Shown here piece after piece: positions 18,644-28,223 of a stretch of 64,000 nt of DNA. The first letter of the stretch is position 1; each line of letters starts with the position of its first letter. Source of the DNA: JABCPH02 sp963524305 (GTDB taxonomy: Bacteria > Fusobacteriota > Fusobacteriia > Fusobacteriales > Leptotrichiaceae); assembly GCA_963524305.1 (NCBI GenBank), contig CAURGH010000007.1, positions 26,901 through 90,900 of the forward strand. The letters are read 5' to 3'. The position numbers and the translations under genes are program-made. Below the pieces are notes generated by a model, which searched no databases, was not told the origin of the DNA, and saw only the letters and a program-made list of their open reading frames with translations.

Positions 18644-18807
18644 TAACAATGTATAAAATACCGTTCGATATGCGGGAATTTAAGTCTGTGGAGAGTTATA
18701 CAAACTTGTCAATTTTATTCGACGAGAACTTTATGAAACAGAAAGTTGAATTAGTGATAATCAACATAATAAAAGTTTATTTTGGTTTTTATAGACTTTT
18801 TATATCG
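18560..18807 (+). ncRNA. Predicted right-end guide (omega) RNA region of the IStron
   Basis: In TnpB elements the guide RNA scaffold spans the tnpB 3' end and the right end, and the guide is read from flanking DNA. The 160 bases after the tnpB stop encode no Rel-like protein although the frame stays open from 18649, which suggests conserved RNA rather than protein function. The guide would begin at GAACTTGAGG in rel exon 2. The extent is inferred from the family plan; the fold was not computed. Confidence 0.5.
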
Positions 18808-20418
18808 GAACTTGAGGATATTAGTTTTAGATATTTGGAACCAGAAAAATATCAAGAAATTCGGGAACTGGTAAATACAAAAAGAAAAGAGCGGGAAGAG
18901 TATACAAATCGAGTTATTGAGGAAATTACGGCTGAGTTAAAAAGACATAAGTTAAAAGGTGAAGTTACTGGAAGACCAAAACATTTGTATAGTATTTATA
19001 AGAAAATGTATGAGAAGGAAAAGAAATTTGCTGATTTAAATGATCTGATTGCGATTCGGATAATTGTCGATAAGGAAGACGAGTGCTACAATGTTTTAGG
19101 AATTATTCATAATTTGTATATTCCTGTTTCAGGAAGATTTAAGGATTATATCGCTGTTCCAAAAACAAATGGATATCAATCGATTCACACAACAGTTAAA
19201 GGGCCTGATGATCAAAATGTAGAAATACAAATAAGAACAGCTCAAATGCACAGAATTGCAGAAGAAGGGATTGCGGCACACTGGAAATATAAAGAGAAAA
19301 AAACAAAAGACAAAAATGAACAATATTATGCGGCTGTAAAACAAATGATTCAAACAAATGCCGACAATCCAAAAAATTACGCACAGGCAGTATTAAATCA
19401 AACAATTTTTATCTTTACGCCAAAAGAAGATGTAATGGAATTGCCAATTAATTCAACAGCTTTGGATTTTGCGTTTCAAGTTCATACACAAATTGGGTAC
19501 AGAACAATTGGAGCGAAAGTAAATGACAGAATTGTTCAGCTTGACCAAGTTTTGGAAAATGGAGATAAAGTTGAAATAATGACTTCTAAAAATGCCAAAG
19601 GACCAGGAAAAGACTGGATTAATATGGTAAATAACCACAGTTCAAAAACTAAAATCAGAAAATGGTTTAAAGATAAGGAATTTGAGCAAAAAATTAAAGA
19701 AGGTGAACAATTACTTGAAAGAGAATTTGATAAATTAGGTATTAAGTTAAAGGATTTGGAAGAGGATGAAAGAGTGTTCCTTTACATGAAGAAATTTAAT
19801 ATTTCTACAATGGATTTGCTTTATTACAAATTTGCGGTTGGAGATTTGTCGCTTGATGGATTTTTGAATAAATTTGAAACAAAAGAAGAGAAAAATTTGA
19901 ACCAAGTTTTGGAAGAAGAAACAGAAAAAGGAAATAAACGAAAAGAAAAAAGTCATGGTGGAATTAAAATTTCTGGAACAGAAAATACGATGTATCGTTT
20001 TGCAAAATGTTGTAGTCCATTGCCAGGAGATAATATACGAGGCTATGTAACACGTGGACGTGGAATTGCAATTCACCGTTCAGATTGTCAAAATTATCAA
20101 ACACTTGTAGAACGAGAACCTGGCCGTGAAATCGAAGTTTACTGGGATGAAGAAGTAATAAACTCAAATGCTACAAAATATCAGTATAATTTCACAGTAA
20201 AAGCAATTGAAAGAAATGGAATTTTACTAGACATAATCCGAATATTAAATGAATATAAAATGGAATTAGTAAACGTAAATACAAACCAAACAAGAGAAAA
20301 TGGAAATAGATATGTTCTTTTACATTTTGGAATTATGATAAGAAAAAGAGATGATTTCGACAGACTTGCAAATAACTTATTATCAATGAAAGATGTTTTA
20401 GATATTTTAAAAAAATAA
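18808..20418 (+). CDS. rel: Rel/SpoT (p)ppGpp enzyme, exon 2: synthetase, TGS and ACT domains
   Basis: The 536 residues begin with ELEDISFRYLEPEKY, the exact continuation of exon 1. They hold the synthetase domain (DLNDLIAIRIIVD, then VPKTNGYQSIHTTV), a TGS domain (IFTPKEDVMELPINSTALDF), a zinc-finger-type block with CCSPLPGD and a C-terminal ACT domain. The frame is open upstream to ATG 18649, but those 53 residues are unlike Rel, come from the element's right end and lack a convincing ribosome binding site. The gene makes ppGpp from GTP or GDP and ATP on starvation. The insertion lies between hydrolase and synthetase, so without splicing the two activities would be unlinked. Confidence 0.93.
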   Translation, partial: ELEDISFRYLEPEKYQEIRELVNTKRKEREEYTNRVIEEITAELKRHKLKGEVTGRPKHLYSIYKKMYEKEKKFADLNDLIAIRIIVDKEDECYNVLGIIHNLYIPVSGRFKDYIAVPKTNGYQSIHTTVKGPDDQNVEIQIRTAQMHRIAEEGIAAHWKYKEKKTKDKNEQYYAAVKQMIQTNADNPKNYAQAVLNQTIFIFTPKEDVMELPINSTALDFAFQVHTQIGYRTIGAKVNDRIVQLDQVLENGDKVEIMTSKNAKGPGKDWINMVNNHSSKTKIRKWFKDKEFEQKIKEGEQLLEREFDKLGIKLKDLEEDERVFLYMKKFNISTMDLLYYKFAVGDLSLDGFLNKFETKEEKNLNQVLEEETEKGNKRKEKSHGGIKISGTENTMYRFAKCCSPLPGDNIRGYVTRGRGIAIHRSDCQNYQTLVEREPGREIEVYWDEEVINSNATKYQYNFTVKAIERNGILLDIIRILNEYKMELVNVNTNQTRENGNRYVLLHFGIMIRKRDDFDRLANNLLSMKDVLDILKK

Positions 20419-20442
20419 AAAAGGGAACAGGGGGATGAAAAA

Positions 20443-20646
20443 ATGAAGAAAACATTATGGATTATAATAATTTTTATTGGATTGCTTTATTATCATTCAA
20501 TAGGGGAAAGTGTAGATTTTAAAGTTATTTTTGAAATTGTGATAGCATTATTTATATTTAAAATTCTTTTTAATATAACAAAAAAGTTATTTGGAATAGC
20601 TTTGGTTATATTTTTTGCATATTTTTTAATACATTATTTTTTATAA
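20443..20646 (+). CDS. Small hydrophobic membrane protein
   Basis: A 67-residue protein of unknown function. It has three hydrophobic stretches: residues 4-17, about 27-42 (FKVIFEIVIALFIFKIL) and about 50-66 near the C-terminus, so it probably spans the inner membrane two or three times. The ATG follows an AGGGGG-type ribosome binding site in a 24-base gap after rel, and parB starts 31 bases after its stop. I do not recognise a family. Position in a tight gene row and a fitting ribosome binding site support it as a real gene. Confidence 0.65.
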   Translation: MKKTLWIIIIFIGLLYYHSIGESVDFKVIFEIVIALFIFKILFNITKKLFGIALVIFFAYFLIHYFL

Positions 20647-20677
20647 AAATTAAATATTTTGAAAAGAAAGGAAAGTA

Positions 20678-21487
20678 ATGAAATTATTAAATTTGAAAAT
20701 AGATAAAATTGTTAGGAATAAAAATCAACCGAGAAAAAATTTTGATATTGAAAAATTAGAAGAATTAAAAAATTCGATAAAAAATAATGGATTGATTCAG
20801 CCTATAGTTGTTAGAAAATTGAATAGTAATAAATATGAGATTATTGCTGGGGAAAGACGGTATCGAGCTTGTAAGGAATTGGGAATGAGTGAGATTTCAG
20901 CATTGGAAGTACAGGCAAATGATTCAAAAAGTTATGAATTTTCTGTTTTAGAGAATATTCAACGAGAAAATTTAAATCCGATTGAAGAAGCTGAATCGTA
21001 TTTGATGTTAATGGAAGTTTATGGGTATAATCAAGAAAAATTGTCAGAGAAGCTAGGTAAAACTCGGTCATCTGTTTCTAATAAGTTAAGAATTTTGAAA
21101 TTACCGTTTTCTGTGAAGGAAATGGTTAGAGCAGGAGAAATTTCTTTTGGGCATTCGAGAACACTTTTGGGGCTTAGAGATGAATCTCAAATTGAAGAAA
21201 TGGCTAAGAAAGTTAAGAATGAGAAGGTGTCTGTAAGAGAATTAGAAAGAATAATAAGAAATCTTTCACAAAAAAATAATAAAAAAAAATATAATAATAA
21301 GGAAAAATGTGGTAAAATAGAACATGAAAATTCTGAAAAAGAATTTATCGAGGATAAATTAAGAGAATTTTTTGAAACACAAGTAAAAATAATAGGCAAT
21401 TTAGATTCAAGTGGTAAAATACAAATAGATTTTTCAGATTATGAGGAATTAAAAAGAATAATAGAATTAATGGAAATTTCTTTCTAA
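20678..21487 (+). CDS. parB: ParB/Spo0J-type DNA-binding protein
   Basis: Chromosome or plasmid partition protein of 269 residues. The ParB N-terminal domain has NQPRKNFD, the CTP-binding GERRYRACKELG and ENIQRENLNPIEEA; the central helix-turn-helix reads KLSEKLGKTRSSVSNKLRILKLP. The C-terminal part is a dimerisation domain after a Lys/Asn-rich linker. No parA lies next to it, which is unusual for chromosomal parAB, so a Noc-like or separately encoded partner is possible. Start ATG with GAAAGGAAAG. Confidence 0.9.
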   Translation: MKLLNLKIDKIVRNKNQPRKNFDIEKLEELKNSIKNNGLIQPIVVRKLNSNKYEIIAGERRYRACKELGMSEISALEVQANDSKSYEFSVLENIQRENLNPIEEAESYLMLMEVYGYNQEKLSEKLGKTRSSVSNKLRILKLPFSVKEMVRAGEISFGHSRTLLGLRDESQIEEMAKKVKNEKVSVRELERIIRNLSQKNNKKKYNNKEKCGKIEHENSEKEFIEDKLREFFETQVKIIGNLDSSGKIQIDFSDYEELKRIIELMEISF

Positions 21488-21518
21488 AAAATAAAATAGT
21501 TTTGGAAAGGAGGTTAGA

Positions 21519-24500
21519 TTGAAGTACGTACGAAGAGGATTATATATTTTTATTCCACTTTTATTATGTCTATTTGCTTTAAGAGCGTATATTTCTACGA
21601 ATAATTTTCGTGATTTATTGACAAATATCTTAAAAAGTTCAGGGTTAAATGTTACTTTTGAAAAAGTTGAGTTGCAAGGCTTTAATAAATTAAAAATTGA
21701 TAATTTGATTGTAAGGGATATTCACGGTAATGTTTTTGTTAATTCAAAAAAAACAACTGCAAATATAAATTTGTTAGTTCCATCGAGATTGAACAGGATA
21801 GATGTTTATGATGCAATTGTTAATATTGAGAGAAAGAAAAATAATCATATGAATGTTTTTGATATTATAAAGCCTTCGGATAAGAAAAATTCTATTGACA
21901 GAGCGAGCAGATTGGGGAAATTATATATTCACAATGCTACTGTAAATTATTCGGATATAAGTTATGCAAAAAAAATAGAAAAAACATTGAACAAAGTTAA
22001 CGGTTTTTTGGAGTCTGCAAAATCACGTGGTTTTACTCTGGAAGCAAAAGGAAGTAATGGCGACGAAGTTTTGGGTATAAAATTAAAAAATCCAATAAAA
22101 AGAGTCCAAAATTTTTGGTCAATTTTTAATAAGAAAAAAAATAATGATGAAAAAGAGAAACATTTTGAAATTACACTAGATTTTAAAAATATAAAAATAA
22201 CAGAATTATTAGGTCAGTATGTTCCTTTGGAAATGATTAAAGCTAAATCAGGAATTTTGGATGGGAGATTATTTCTATCTAACAAAAATCCCAAAAAAGA
22301 GACAATTCCAGTGGGGAATTTGAAGATAACTAATGGTACTGTTTGGTATGAAGATGTTGAAGGTGACATTAAAAATGTTGATGCGACTGTAATTTTATCA
22401 AAAAACAAAAATACAGTTGATGCGAAAACAAAATTGAAAAATCGACCAGTAACTTTCAAATTGATTCAAGATAGACCAAAAGAAAAATTGAAAATAAAAT
22501 TAATAACGGATAAATTACCGTATTCAGAAATTAATCGTTATAAGATTATTAAAGAATTTAAGGTTGATGCGGTTGGAAATGTGACTGCAGATCTTGATAT
22601 TGATGTCGATTTGAAAACAAAAAATGCGTTATTAAATGGTATTTTTTCTTCAGAAAATATTAAACTTGCAAATTATAATTTTAGAAATGTGAAAACTAAA
22701 ATGAAATTAGACACAAAAGAAAAAATTGTGATTTTAGATAATACAAAATTTAATTTTGATGAAAAAATTTCTGGGTTTAAGGTTAAAGCTGATGCTGTAA
22801 TTCCAAAATTTACGTATAATACGAATACTAAAATTGGTTCAGGAAATTATATTTTGACGAATAGAGGATCAGATTTTAGTATAAAAGAAATTGCAGGAAC
22901 AGCAATAATCAATAGTGAAAATATCATAACAAGTAATTTTAATTCAAAAGAAGTATCAGGAAATTTTAGAATAAATCCAAAATTAATGGAAATGGTTGTT
23001 AACGCAAAAAGTAATAAAAATTTTGATGTTATTTACCAAAAACAGAAATATACTTTGAAGCCCAAAATAGAAAATTTAAAATTGGCGTTTAAAAATAAAA
23101 ATATTTTACAATCTGGAAGAATTAAAACAGATTTAAAAATACAAAATAAATATGTTGACAATATAAATGCTGATGTGATAGTGCATAATGGAAATTATGA
23201 TATAAATGCACTTGTAGCAACAGGAGGCGAAGTATTTAGAGTTGCTGGAAAAACAACTAGCGACATGAAACATAATTATACAGTTGAATTGAAGGATAAA
23301 AATAAAATTCTAGATGTTGCAAAATTATTGAAAAATTATAAAGTTGACATTAAAGGATTGGAAACTGCAAGATTACCGATAAAACTGATTAAATTGAATA
23401 TTTTTGGGGATAGTAACAAAATTTCTGGAAATTATGAAATTTCAAGTGCATACGGTCGATTTATTGTTGAGTATGAGGAACTTCATGCAAAAGGCAAAAT
23501 TCATGATTTACAAAAAATGGATTTGGATATGAATGCAAAAATGAAAGAATTGTGGGTAAAATATCAAAGATTTAAAGAAGTTTCGACACATTTAGTGATA
23601 AAAGACAATGTTGTAAATATTGAAAAATTAGGTAATGACAGACAATTAGTGGCAAATGGAAAATATAATTTGAAAACTGGTAACATGCATATTAATTCAA
23701 AATTAAATAATTATGTTGTATATAACACTGTAAAACCAGAGTTAAATCTTTATATAAATAATGCAAATTTAATTTTAAATGGAAAAATGGACAATTTATC
23801 TGGAAAAATAATCGTACCAGATTCTAGAACAACAATAAATGATAAAAATATTGGTGAAACACAAATATATGCAGATATTAAAAATAGTGTTATTAATTTG
23901 ACAGATGTTAGATTGAGAAAAAATAATTTAACAGGAACATATAATTTAAAAACAGGAATTGCAGATATGGTGTTGAATTTGGACGAGGAAAATGTTCCGT
24001 ACCTAATTGATGTACCAGACTTGAAATTTGGAGCGATTTCTAAGTTGAAGTTAAAAGGAGACTTAAATAAATTTAATTTAGCAGGATTTATTGATTTGAA
24101 CAATGTAAATTACAAAGGTTATAATGTACCAGGTGTTAAAACAATTATAGAATATGCAGACGGTAATATTGATAAATTATTGAATTACGGAACGTTAGAT
24201 ATAAAAGACTTTAGATTTATTGGGGATAATCAAGAAACTTTATTCCAAACAAATACAAAAGTTGATTTAGCGAATACGCACTTTAATTATAAATTAGAAA
24301 ATCAAAAATTTTCATTGGATTCGGTGGAAGACTTGAAAAATAAAGGATATAGTGGAGATATAAACGTAAATTTCTCACTTACAGGAAAACCTAATAATTT
24401 CAATGCAATACTTGGAATAGGTGCAGATAAAGTTACACTAAGTGGATTCCGTGTAAAAGATCTTGTCATCGATGCGTCGGCTAGTAATAAATTGTTGAAT

Positions 24501-26126
24501 ATTGGGCAAATTTCGTTAGAATACGAAGATAATCCACTAATAATAAATGGATATGTTCAATATGAACCAATGAAATATAATTTACATGCAAATGCAGAAA
24601 ACTTTAATTTATCATTCTTAGGGCTAGATCCAAATATCAAGACAGCAGAAGGTATACTTAACATGGATATGACTTTGACAAATGCATCAACATCAGGTAA
24701 AATAGATCTTACAAACTTTAGTTACATAACTAAAGATGGTTTGACAAATGCTCAAAACATAAACGCTAAAATTGATGTAGCTAATAACAAATTACAAATT
24801 AATCGTCTTGATGGTGGATTTAATGGTGGAACATTCATTGTTGATGGAAATATGGATATACCAACAATTCCTACTGATTTTGTGAAGACAAAACGGATAG
24901 AGCTAGGAAAAATTGATATAGATGCAAATTTGGATAAATTGGGATTGAAATACGGAAATGATATAGATTATGCACTGACAGGAAAAGTTAATCTTACAGA
25001 AGATTTCCTATCAGGAAATTTAAAAGTTGATAGTGCAGATATTAGAGGAATTCCAAATTTTAGTGGAAATGAAGAAAGTAATTTAACTGAAAGCCAAAAA
25101 GAGCAAAAATTAAAAGATAAAACAATTGTAGAGGGAATAATTGAGGGAGTAATTGATAAAATATTAAAACAGTATACTGTTGATTTAGATGTACAAATGG
25201 GAAGAGATGTAAAAATTGATATTCCAAGTATGAGTTTAGTGAAAAATATTAAAGGTAAAGTTGATGGTGGAGCAAAAATTAAATATGAAAATGGAGCAAT
25301 TGGAATGGATGGAACATTCTCGCTTAGAGATAGTAAATTTTACTTAAATGGTAACAGATTCAAAATTGATAGTGGGGAAATAAGATTTGTTTCAAAAGAT
25401 GGAGTTACATTATTAAGTGATCCGTTTGTAATAATTATAGCTTCAACTACCGTAAAAGGAGAGAAAATTGAAGTGGATGTAAGCGGAAATTTAAGTAATC
25501 CACAAATGGCATTTAGCTCTTCATCAGGAAAAAGTAAAGAAGAAATTTTATCATTACTAGCATTTAAGACAGTAGTAGGAAAAAACAGTAATAATCACGA
25601 TGATACATCATTAAATCATAAAAATGATACAGAAGATGGAGTAGTTGTGGTAGGTTCTTTAGTAAATACTGCATTAAATGAGTTGATTTTTTCGTCAGTA
25701 ACTGGTAAAATTGGAGAGAGCTTAGGTTTATCAAATTTTTCAATTTCAACAGATGTTGATAAATCAAAAACTGGACAATATAGAGCAGCGACTACTTTAT
25801 ATGTTCAAGATAATTTATATAAAGACAAATTATTCTGGAATTTAGAAGTTAAATTTCCATTCCAAGTAACTAAAGACAGTAACGGAGGAAATAGTAGTTC
25901 ACTTCCAGTTGGCTATAATGCATGGTTAAACTATAATTTTAATAAATCATTAGAGTTTAAAGTTGGAGGGGAAACTATAAATCAAAAGAGTACCAATGCA
26001 AATATGAAATCAGGTACAAAAGGAAATTACTATATTGGAGTTGATTTCTCAACAAGGGGTCATTCCTTAGGAGAAATTTTAAAAAGAATGTTTAAGAAAA
26101 AGAAATTGGAAACATTAAAAAAATAG
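21519..26126 (+). CDS. tamB: TamB-like translocation and assembly protein (DUF490)
   Basis: A very large 1,535-residue protein with one N-terminal membrane anchor (YIFIPLLLCLFALRAYI) and a long repetitive beta-rich region, as in AsmA/TamB proteins that bridge inner and outer membranes. The last 350 residues carry the DUF490 domain (GKVDGGAKIKYENG, then DPFVIIIASTTVKGEKIEVDVSGNLSNP). These proteins help insert outer-membrane proteins or carry phospholipids to the outer membrane. It is directly followed by bamA, 8 bases apart, which supports the role. The start is TTG after a strong AAAGGAGG. Confidence 0.85.
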   Translation: MKYVRRGLYIFIPLLLCLFALRAYISTNNFRDLLTNILKSSGLNVTFEKVELQGFNKLKIDNLIVRDIHGNVFVNSKKTTANINLLVPSRLNRIDVYDAIVNIERKKNNHMNVFDIIKPSDKKNSIDRASRLGKLYIHNATVNYSDISYAKKIEKTLNKVNGFLESAKSRGFTLEAKGSNGDEVLGIKLKNPIKRVQNFWSIFNKKKNNDEKEKHFEITLDFKNIKITELLGQYVPLEMIKAKSGILDGRLFLSNKNPKKETIPVGNLKITNGTVWYEDVEGDIKNVDATVILSKNKNTVDAKTKLKNRPVTFKLIQDRPKEKLKIKLITDKLPYSEINRYKIIKEFKVDAVGNVTADLDIDVDLKTKNALLNGIFSSENIKLANYNFRNVKTKMKLDTKEKIVILDNTKFNFDEKISGFKVKADAVIPKFTYNTNTKIGSGNYILTNRGSDFSIKEIAGTAIINSENIITSNFNSKEVSGNFRINPKLMEMVVNAKSNKNFDVIYQKQKYTLKPKIENLKLAFKNKNILQSGRIKTDLKIQNKYVDNINADVIVHNGNYDINALVATGGEVFRVAGKTTSDMKHNYTVELKDKNKILDVAKLLKNYKVDIKGLETARLPIKLIKLNIFGDSNKISGNYEISSAYGRFIVEYEELHAKGKIHDLQKMDLDMNAKMKELWVKYQRFKEVSTHLVIKDNVVNIEKLGNDRQLVANGKYNLKTGNMHINSKLNNYVVYNTVKPELNLYINNANLILNGKMDNLSGKIIVPDSRTTINDKNIGETQIYADIKNSVINLTDVRLRKNNLTGTYNLKTGIADMVLNLDEENVPYLIDVPDLKFGAISKLKLKGDLNKFNLAGFIDLNNVNYKGYNVPGVKTIIEYADGNIDKLLNYGTLDIKDFRFIGDNQETLFQTNTKVDLANTHFNYKLENQKFSLDSVEDLKNKGYSGDINVNFSLTGKPNNFNAILGIGADKVTLSGFRVKDLVIDASASNKLLNIGQISLEYEDNPLIINGYVQYEPMKYNLHANAENFNLSFLGLDPNIKTAEGILNMDMTLTNASTSGKIDLTNFSYITKDGLTNAQNINAKIDVANNKLQINRLDGGFNGGTFIVDGNMDIPTIPTDFVKTKRIELGKIDIDANLDKLGLKYGNDIDYALTGKVNLTEDFLSGNLKVDSADIRGIPNFSGNEESNLTESQKEQKLKDKTIVEGIIEGVIDKILKQYTVDLDVQMGRDVKIDIPSMSLVKNIKGKVDGGAKIKYENGAIGMDGTFSLRDSKFYLNGNRFKIDSGEIRFVSKDGVTLLSDPFVIIIASTTVKGEKIEVDVSGNLSNPQMAFSSSSGKSKEEILSLLAFKTVVGKNSNNHDDTSLNHKNDTEDGVVVVGSLVNTALNELIFSSVTGKIGESLGLSNFSISTDVDKSKTGQYRAATTLYVQDNLYKDKLFWNLEVKFPFQVTKDSNGGNSSSLPVGYNAWLNYNFNKSLEFKVGGETINQKSTNANMKSGTKGNYYIGVDFSTRGHSLGEILKRMFKKKKLETLKK

Positions 26127-26134
26127 GAGGAAGA

Positions 26135-28213
26135 ATGAAAAATAAAATTTACGCATTTATTGTAGCTGTTACTTTATTTGTTTCGATAAATAACATTTCA
26201 AGTGCAGCAGAACAACAAAATTTGAAAGTAGGTAAAATAGAGTTTTCACATTTAAAAGAGTTGCCAGAAGATTACCTGTTATCAAAAATACCAGTAAAAT
26301 CAGGTGATGATTATTCAAATAAAAGTATGAGTGACATTTATCTAGCATTGAAAAAATTGAATTATGTTGATAATGTTAGTGTTATTCCAGAAATAAATGG
26401 GGACACAGTTAATTTAAGAGTAGAAGTAAGTGAGTCAGCAAATGCTTCAGCTACTCTTCAAAGTGAAGAAAGAGACAAGGCATTAAGTCAAAAAACAGAT
26501 TTTGTTATTTCTAAAATTGATATAGTTGGAGCTAAAACTATTTCTAAAGAAGAATTATTAAGTGGGATGAAAATTAAAGAAGGACAACAATTTGTACCTA
26601 AAGAAGCACTTAATGAAGCTCAAAGAATCTTTAATACAGGTTATTTCGCAACTGTTGAACCAAAAATAGATAGAAAAGCAGATAATACAGTTGTTATCAC
26701 ATATGAAGTGAAAGAAAATCCAAATGTAACAGGTATTGAAATTACAGGAAATACATTATTTACCGAAGCTCAATTAAGACAAGCATTAGGAATCAAAGAA
26801 GGACAAATTTTAAATGGTAATTTATTGAATCCTGATAACAATGGAATTATAAAATTATATGAAAAAAATGGCTATTCAACAGCAAGAATCGAATCTATCA
26901 ATGTTGGAGAAGATGGGAAAATAAAAATAGGAATGACTGAAGGGGTTGTTCAAAATGTAACATTCTCTAAAGCTTCAAGTAAAACAGATGATGAAAGAGC
27001 AAATCCAAAAAGAGCTAATTTAAGAACAAAACCATATGTTCTTGAAAGATATTTGGAAGTAAAACCTGGAGAAGTTTTAGAAGGTAAAAATATTGAAACA
27101 ACAATGAAGGAAATGTATAGAACTGGTATCTTTAATAGAATAGAGCCTAACATAACAGGAAGTGAAACAGATCCAAATGCAAGAAATGTAGAGTTCTTAA
27201 TCGAAGAAAGACCAACAACTACAATTAATGGAAGTATTTCTTATGGAACTGCAGTTGGATTAGTTGGAGGACTTAAGTTATCTGATGATAATTTCTTAGG
27301 AAGAGATCAACAAGCAGCTATTAACTTAGAAGCATCAAACAAAGGGGATAAAACATTCTCAATTGATTGGTTTGATCCTTGGATTAAAAATACTGAAAGA
27401 GTCCAAGCAGGAGGTTCAGCTTACTGGAGAGAATCTAAAGATGACGATGCTGACTGGGATGAATTAGAAAAAGTAAAAACTATTGGTACAAGATGGACAT
27501 TAGGTAAAGGATTAAACAAAGATATTTATGTAAGAGCTTCAGCTAGATTAGATCATAAAAAAGAAATCTATTCTGGTGGAGATGTTAAAGATAATTATAA
27601 CTTATTAGCAATAACTCCAGAATTTATTTATGATACTAGAGATAATATAAGCGATCCAACAAAAGGACTTTATGCTGATTTGACATATGAAAAAGGGAAA
27701 TTATTAGGTGATCGTAGAAAATACGATAGATTTGAAGCTGATTTAAGAGCATTCCACCCAGTAATAGGTAAGAAAAATATAATGGCATATAGAGCAGTTT
27801 GGGGATCAACAGGAAGTGGAACTCCAGATTCTATGAGATTTAGTGTTGGTGGAGCAGAATCAGTTCGTGGATATGAATATGGAGCATTCGATGGATATGA
27901 TCAATTTTATGCAAGTATTGAAAATAGAACAAGATTTGGTAAAGATGGTAACGTTCAATTTGTTGCGTTCTTTGATATAGGGAATGCTTGGCAAAAAGAA
28001 AGCGTAAATGCTGCAGGAAGAAGAACATATTCGCCAGATAGAAAAAGTGCACATGATTTCAAAGATTTGAAAAAAGGATATGGAGTAGGACTTAGAATAA
28101 ATACACCAGTTGGTCCGTTAAGATTTGATTACGGTTGGCCAATGGATCCTGAAAAACCAGGTAAGAAAAAAGATAAAGGTAAATTCTACTTTAGCTTTGG
28201 ACAATCATTCTAA
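26135..28213 (+). CDS. bamA: Outer membrane assembly factor BamA (Omp85)
   Basis: BamA inserts beta-barrel proteins into the outer membrane. A signal peptide (residues 1-24, ending NNISSA) precedes several POTRA repeats; one clear unit is ISKIDIVGAKTISKEELLSGM and another starts VTGIEITGNTLFTEAQLRQ. The C-terminal surface-antigen barrel begins near residue 360 (TINGSISYGTAVGLVGGL), contains VRGYEYG in place of the conserved VRGF/Y motif and ends in Phe (FYFSFGQSF), as outer-membrane barrels do. The length of 692 is usual for a reduced set of POTRA domains. It follows tamB in an operon closed by a terminator. Confidence 0.93.
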   Translation: MKNKIYAFIVAVTLFVSINNISSAAEQQNLKVGKIEFSHLKELPEDYLLSKIPVKSGDDYSNKSMSDIYLALKKLNYVDNVSVIPEINGDTVNLRVEVSESANASATLQSEERDKALSQKTDFVISKIDIVGAKTISKEELLSGMKIKEGQQFVPKEALNEAQRIFNTGYFATVEPKIDRKADNTVVITYEVKENPNVTGIEITGNTLFTEAQLRQALGIKEGQILNGNLLNPDNNGIIKLYEKNGYSTARIESINVGEDGKIKIGMTEGVVQNVTFSKASSKTDDERANPKRANLRTKPYVLERYLEVKPGEVLEGKNIETTMKEMYRTGIFNRIEPNITGSETDPNARNVEFLIEERPTTTINGSISYGTAVGLVGGLKLSDDNFLGRDQQAAINLEASNKGDKTFSIDWFDPWIKNTERVQAGGSAYWRESKDDDADWDELEKVKTIGTRWTLGKGLNKDIYVRASARLDHKKEIYSGGDVKDNYNLLAITPEFIYDTRDNISDPTKGLYADLTYEKGKLLGDRRKYDRFEADLRAFHPVIGKKNIMAYRAVWGSTGSGTPDSMRFSVGGAESVRGYEYGAFDGYDQFYASIENRTRFGKDGNVQFVAFFDIGNAWQKESVNAAGRRTYSPDRKSAHDFKDLKKGYGVGLRINTPVGPLRFDYGWPMDPEKPGKKKDKGKFYFSFGQSF

Positions 28214-28223
28214 TATAATATCA

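Larger units (their letters stand above)
16287..18807 (+). mobile_element. IStron: group I intron fused to an IS607-type tnpA-tnpB transposon
   Basis: The element is 2,521 bp. Its borders follow from the rel reading frame: the left junction reads TGGGA, the right junction CGGA, and the uninterrupted target would be TGGGAAC, so GGA is shared. A GG core is typical for IS607 serine recombinases. The order is a 0.6-kb RNA-like region with a group I core, tnpA, tnpB overlapping by 14 bases, and a 160-base right end without a conserved protein. IStrons with this plan are known from Clostridium and Bacillus relatives. Exact removal at the RNA level would restore rel. The boundaries may shift by 1-2 bases because of the shared GGA. 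Confidence 0.88.

Noticed and set aside
15744..20418. rel as a frameshifted pseudogene
   Set aside because: The two halves join exactly in frame at the element borders with no other lesion, and both halves keep all conserved blocks, so selection appears intact.
22020..22040. A CACGTG core near parB as a parS site
   Set aside because: Only the central TCACGTG agrees; the flanking bases differ from the parS palindrome and it lies inside the tamB-like gene.
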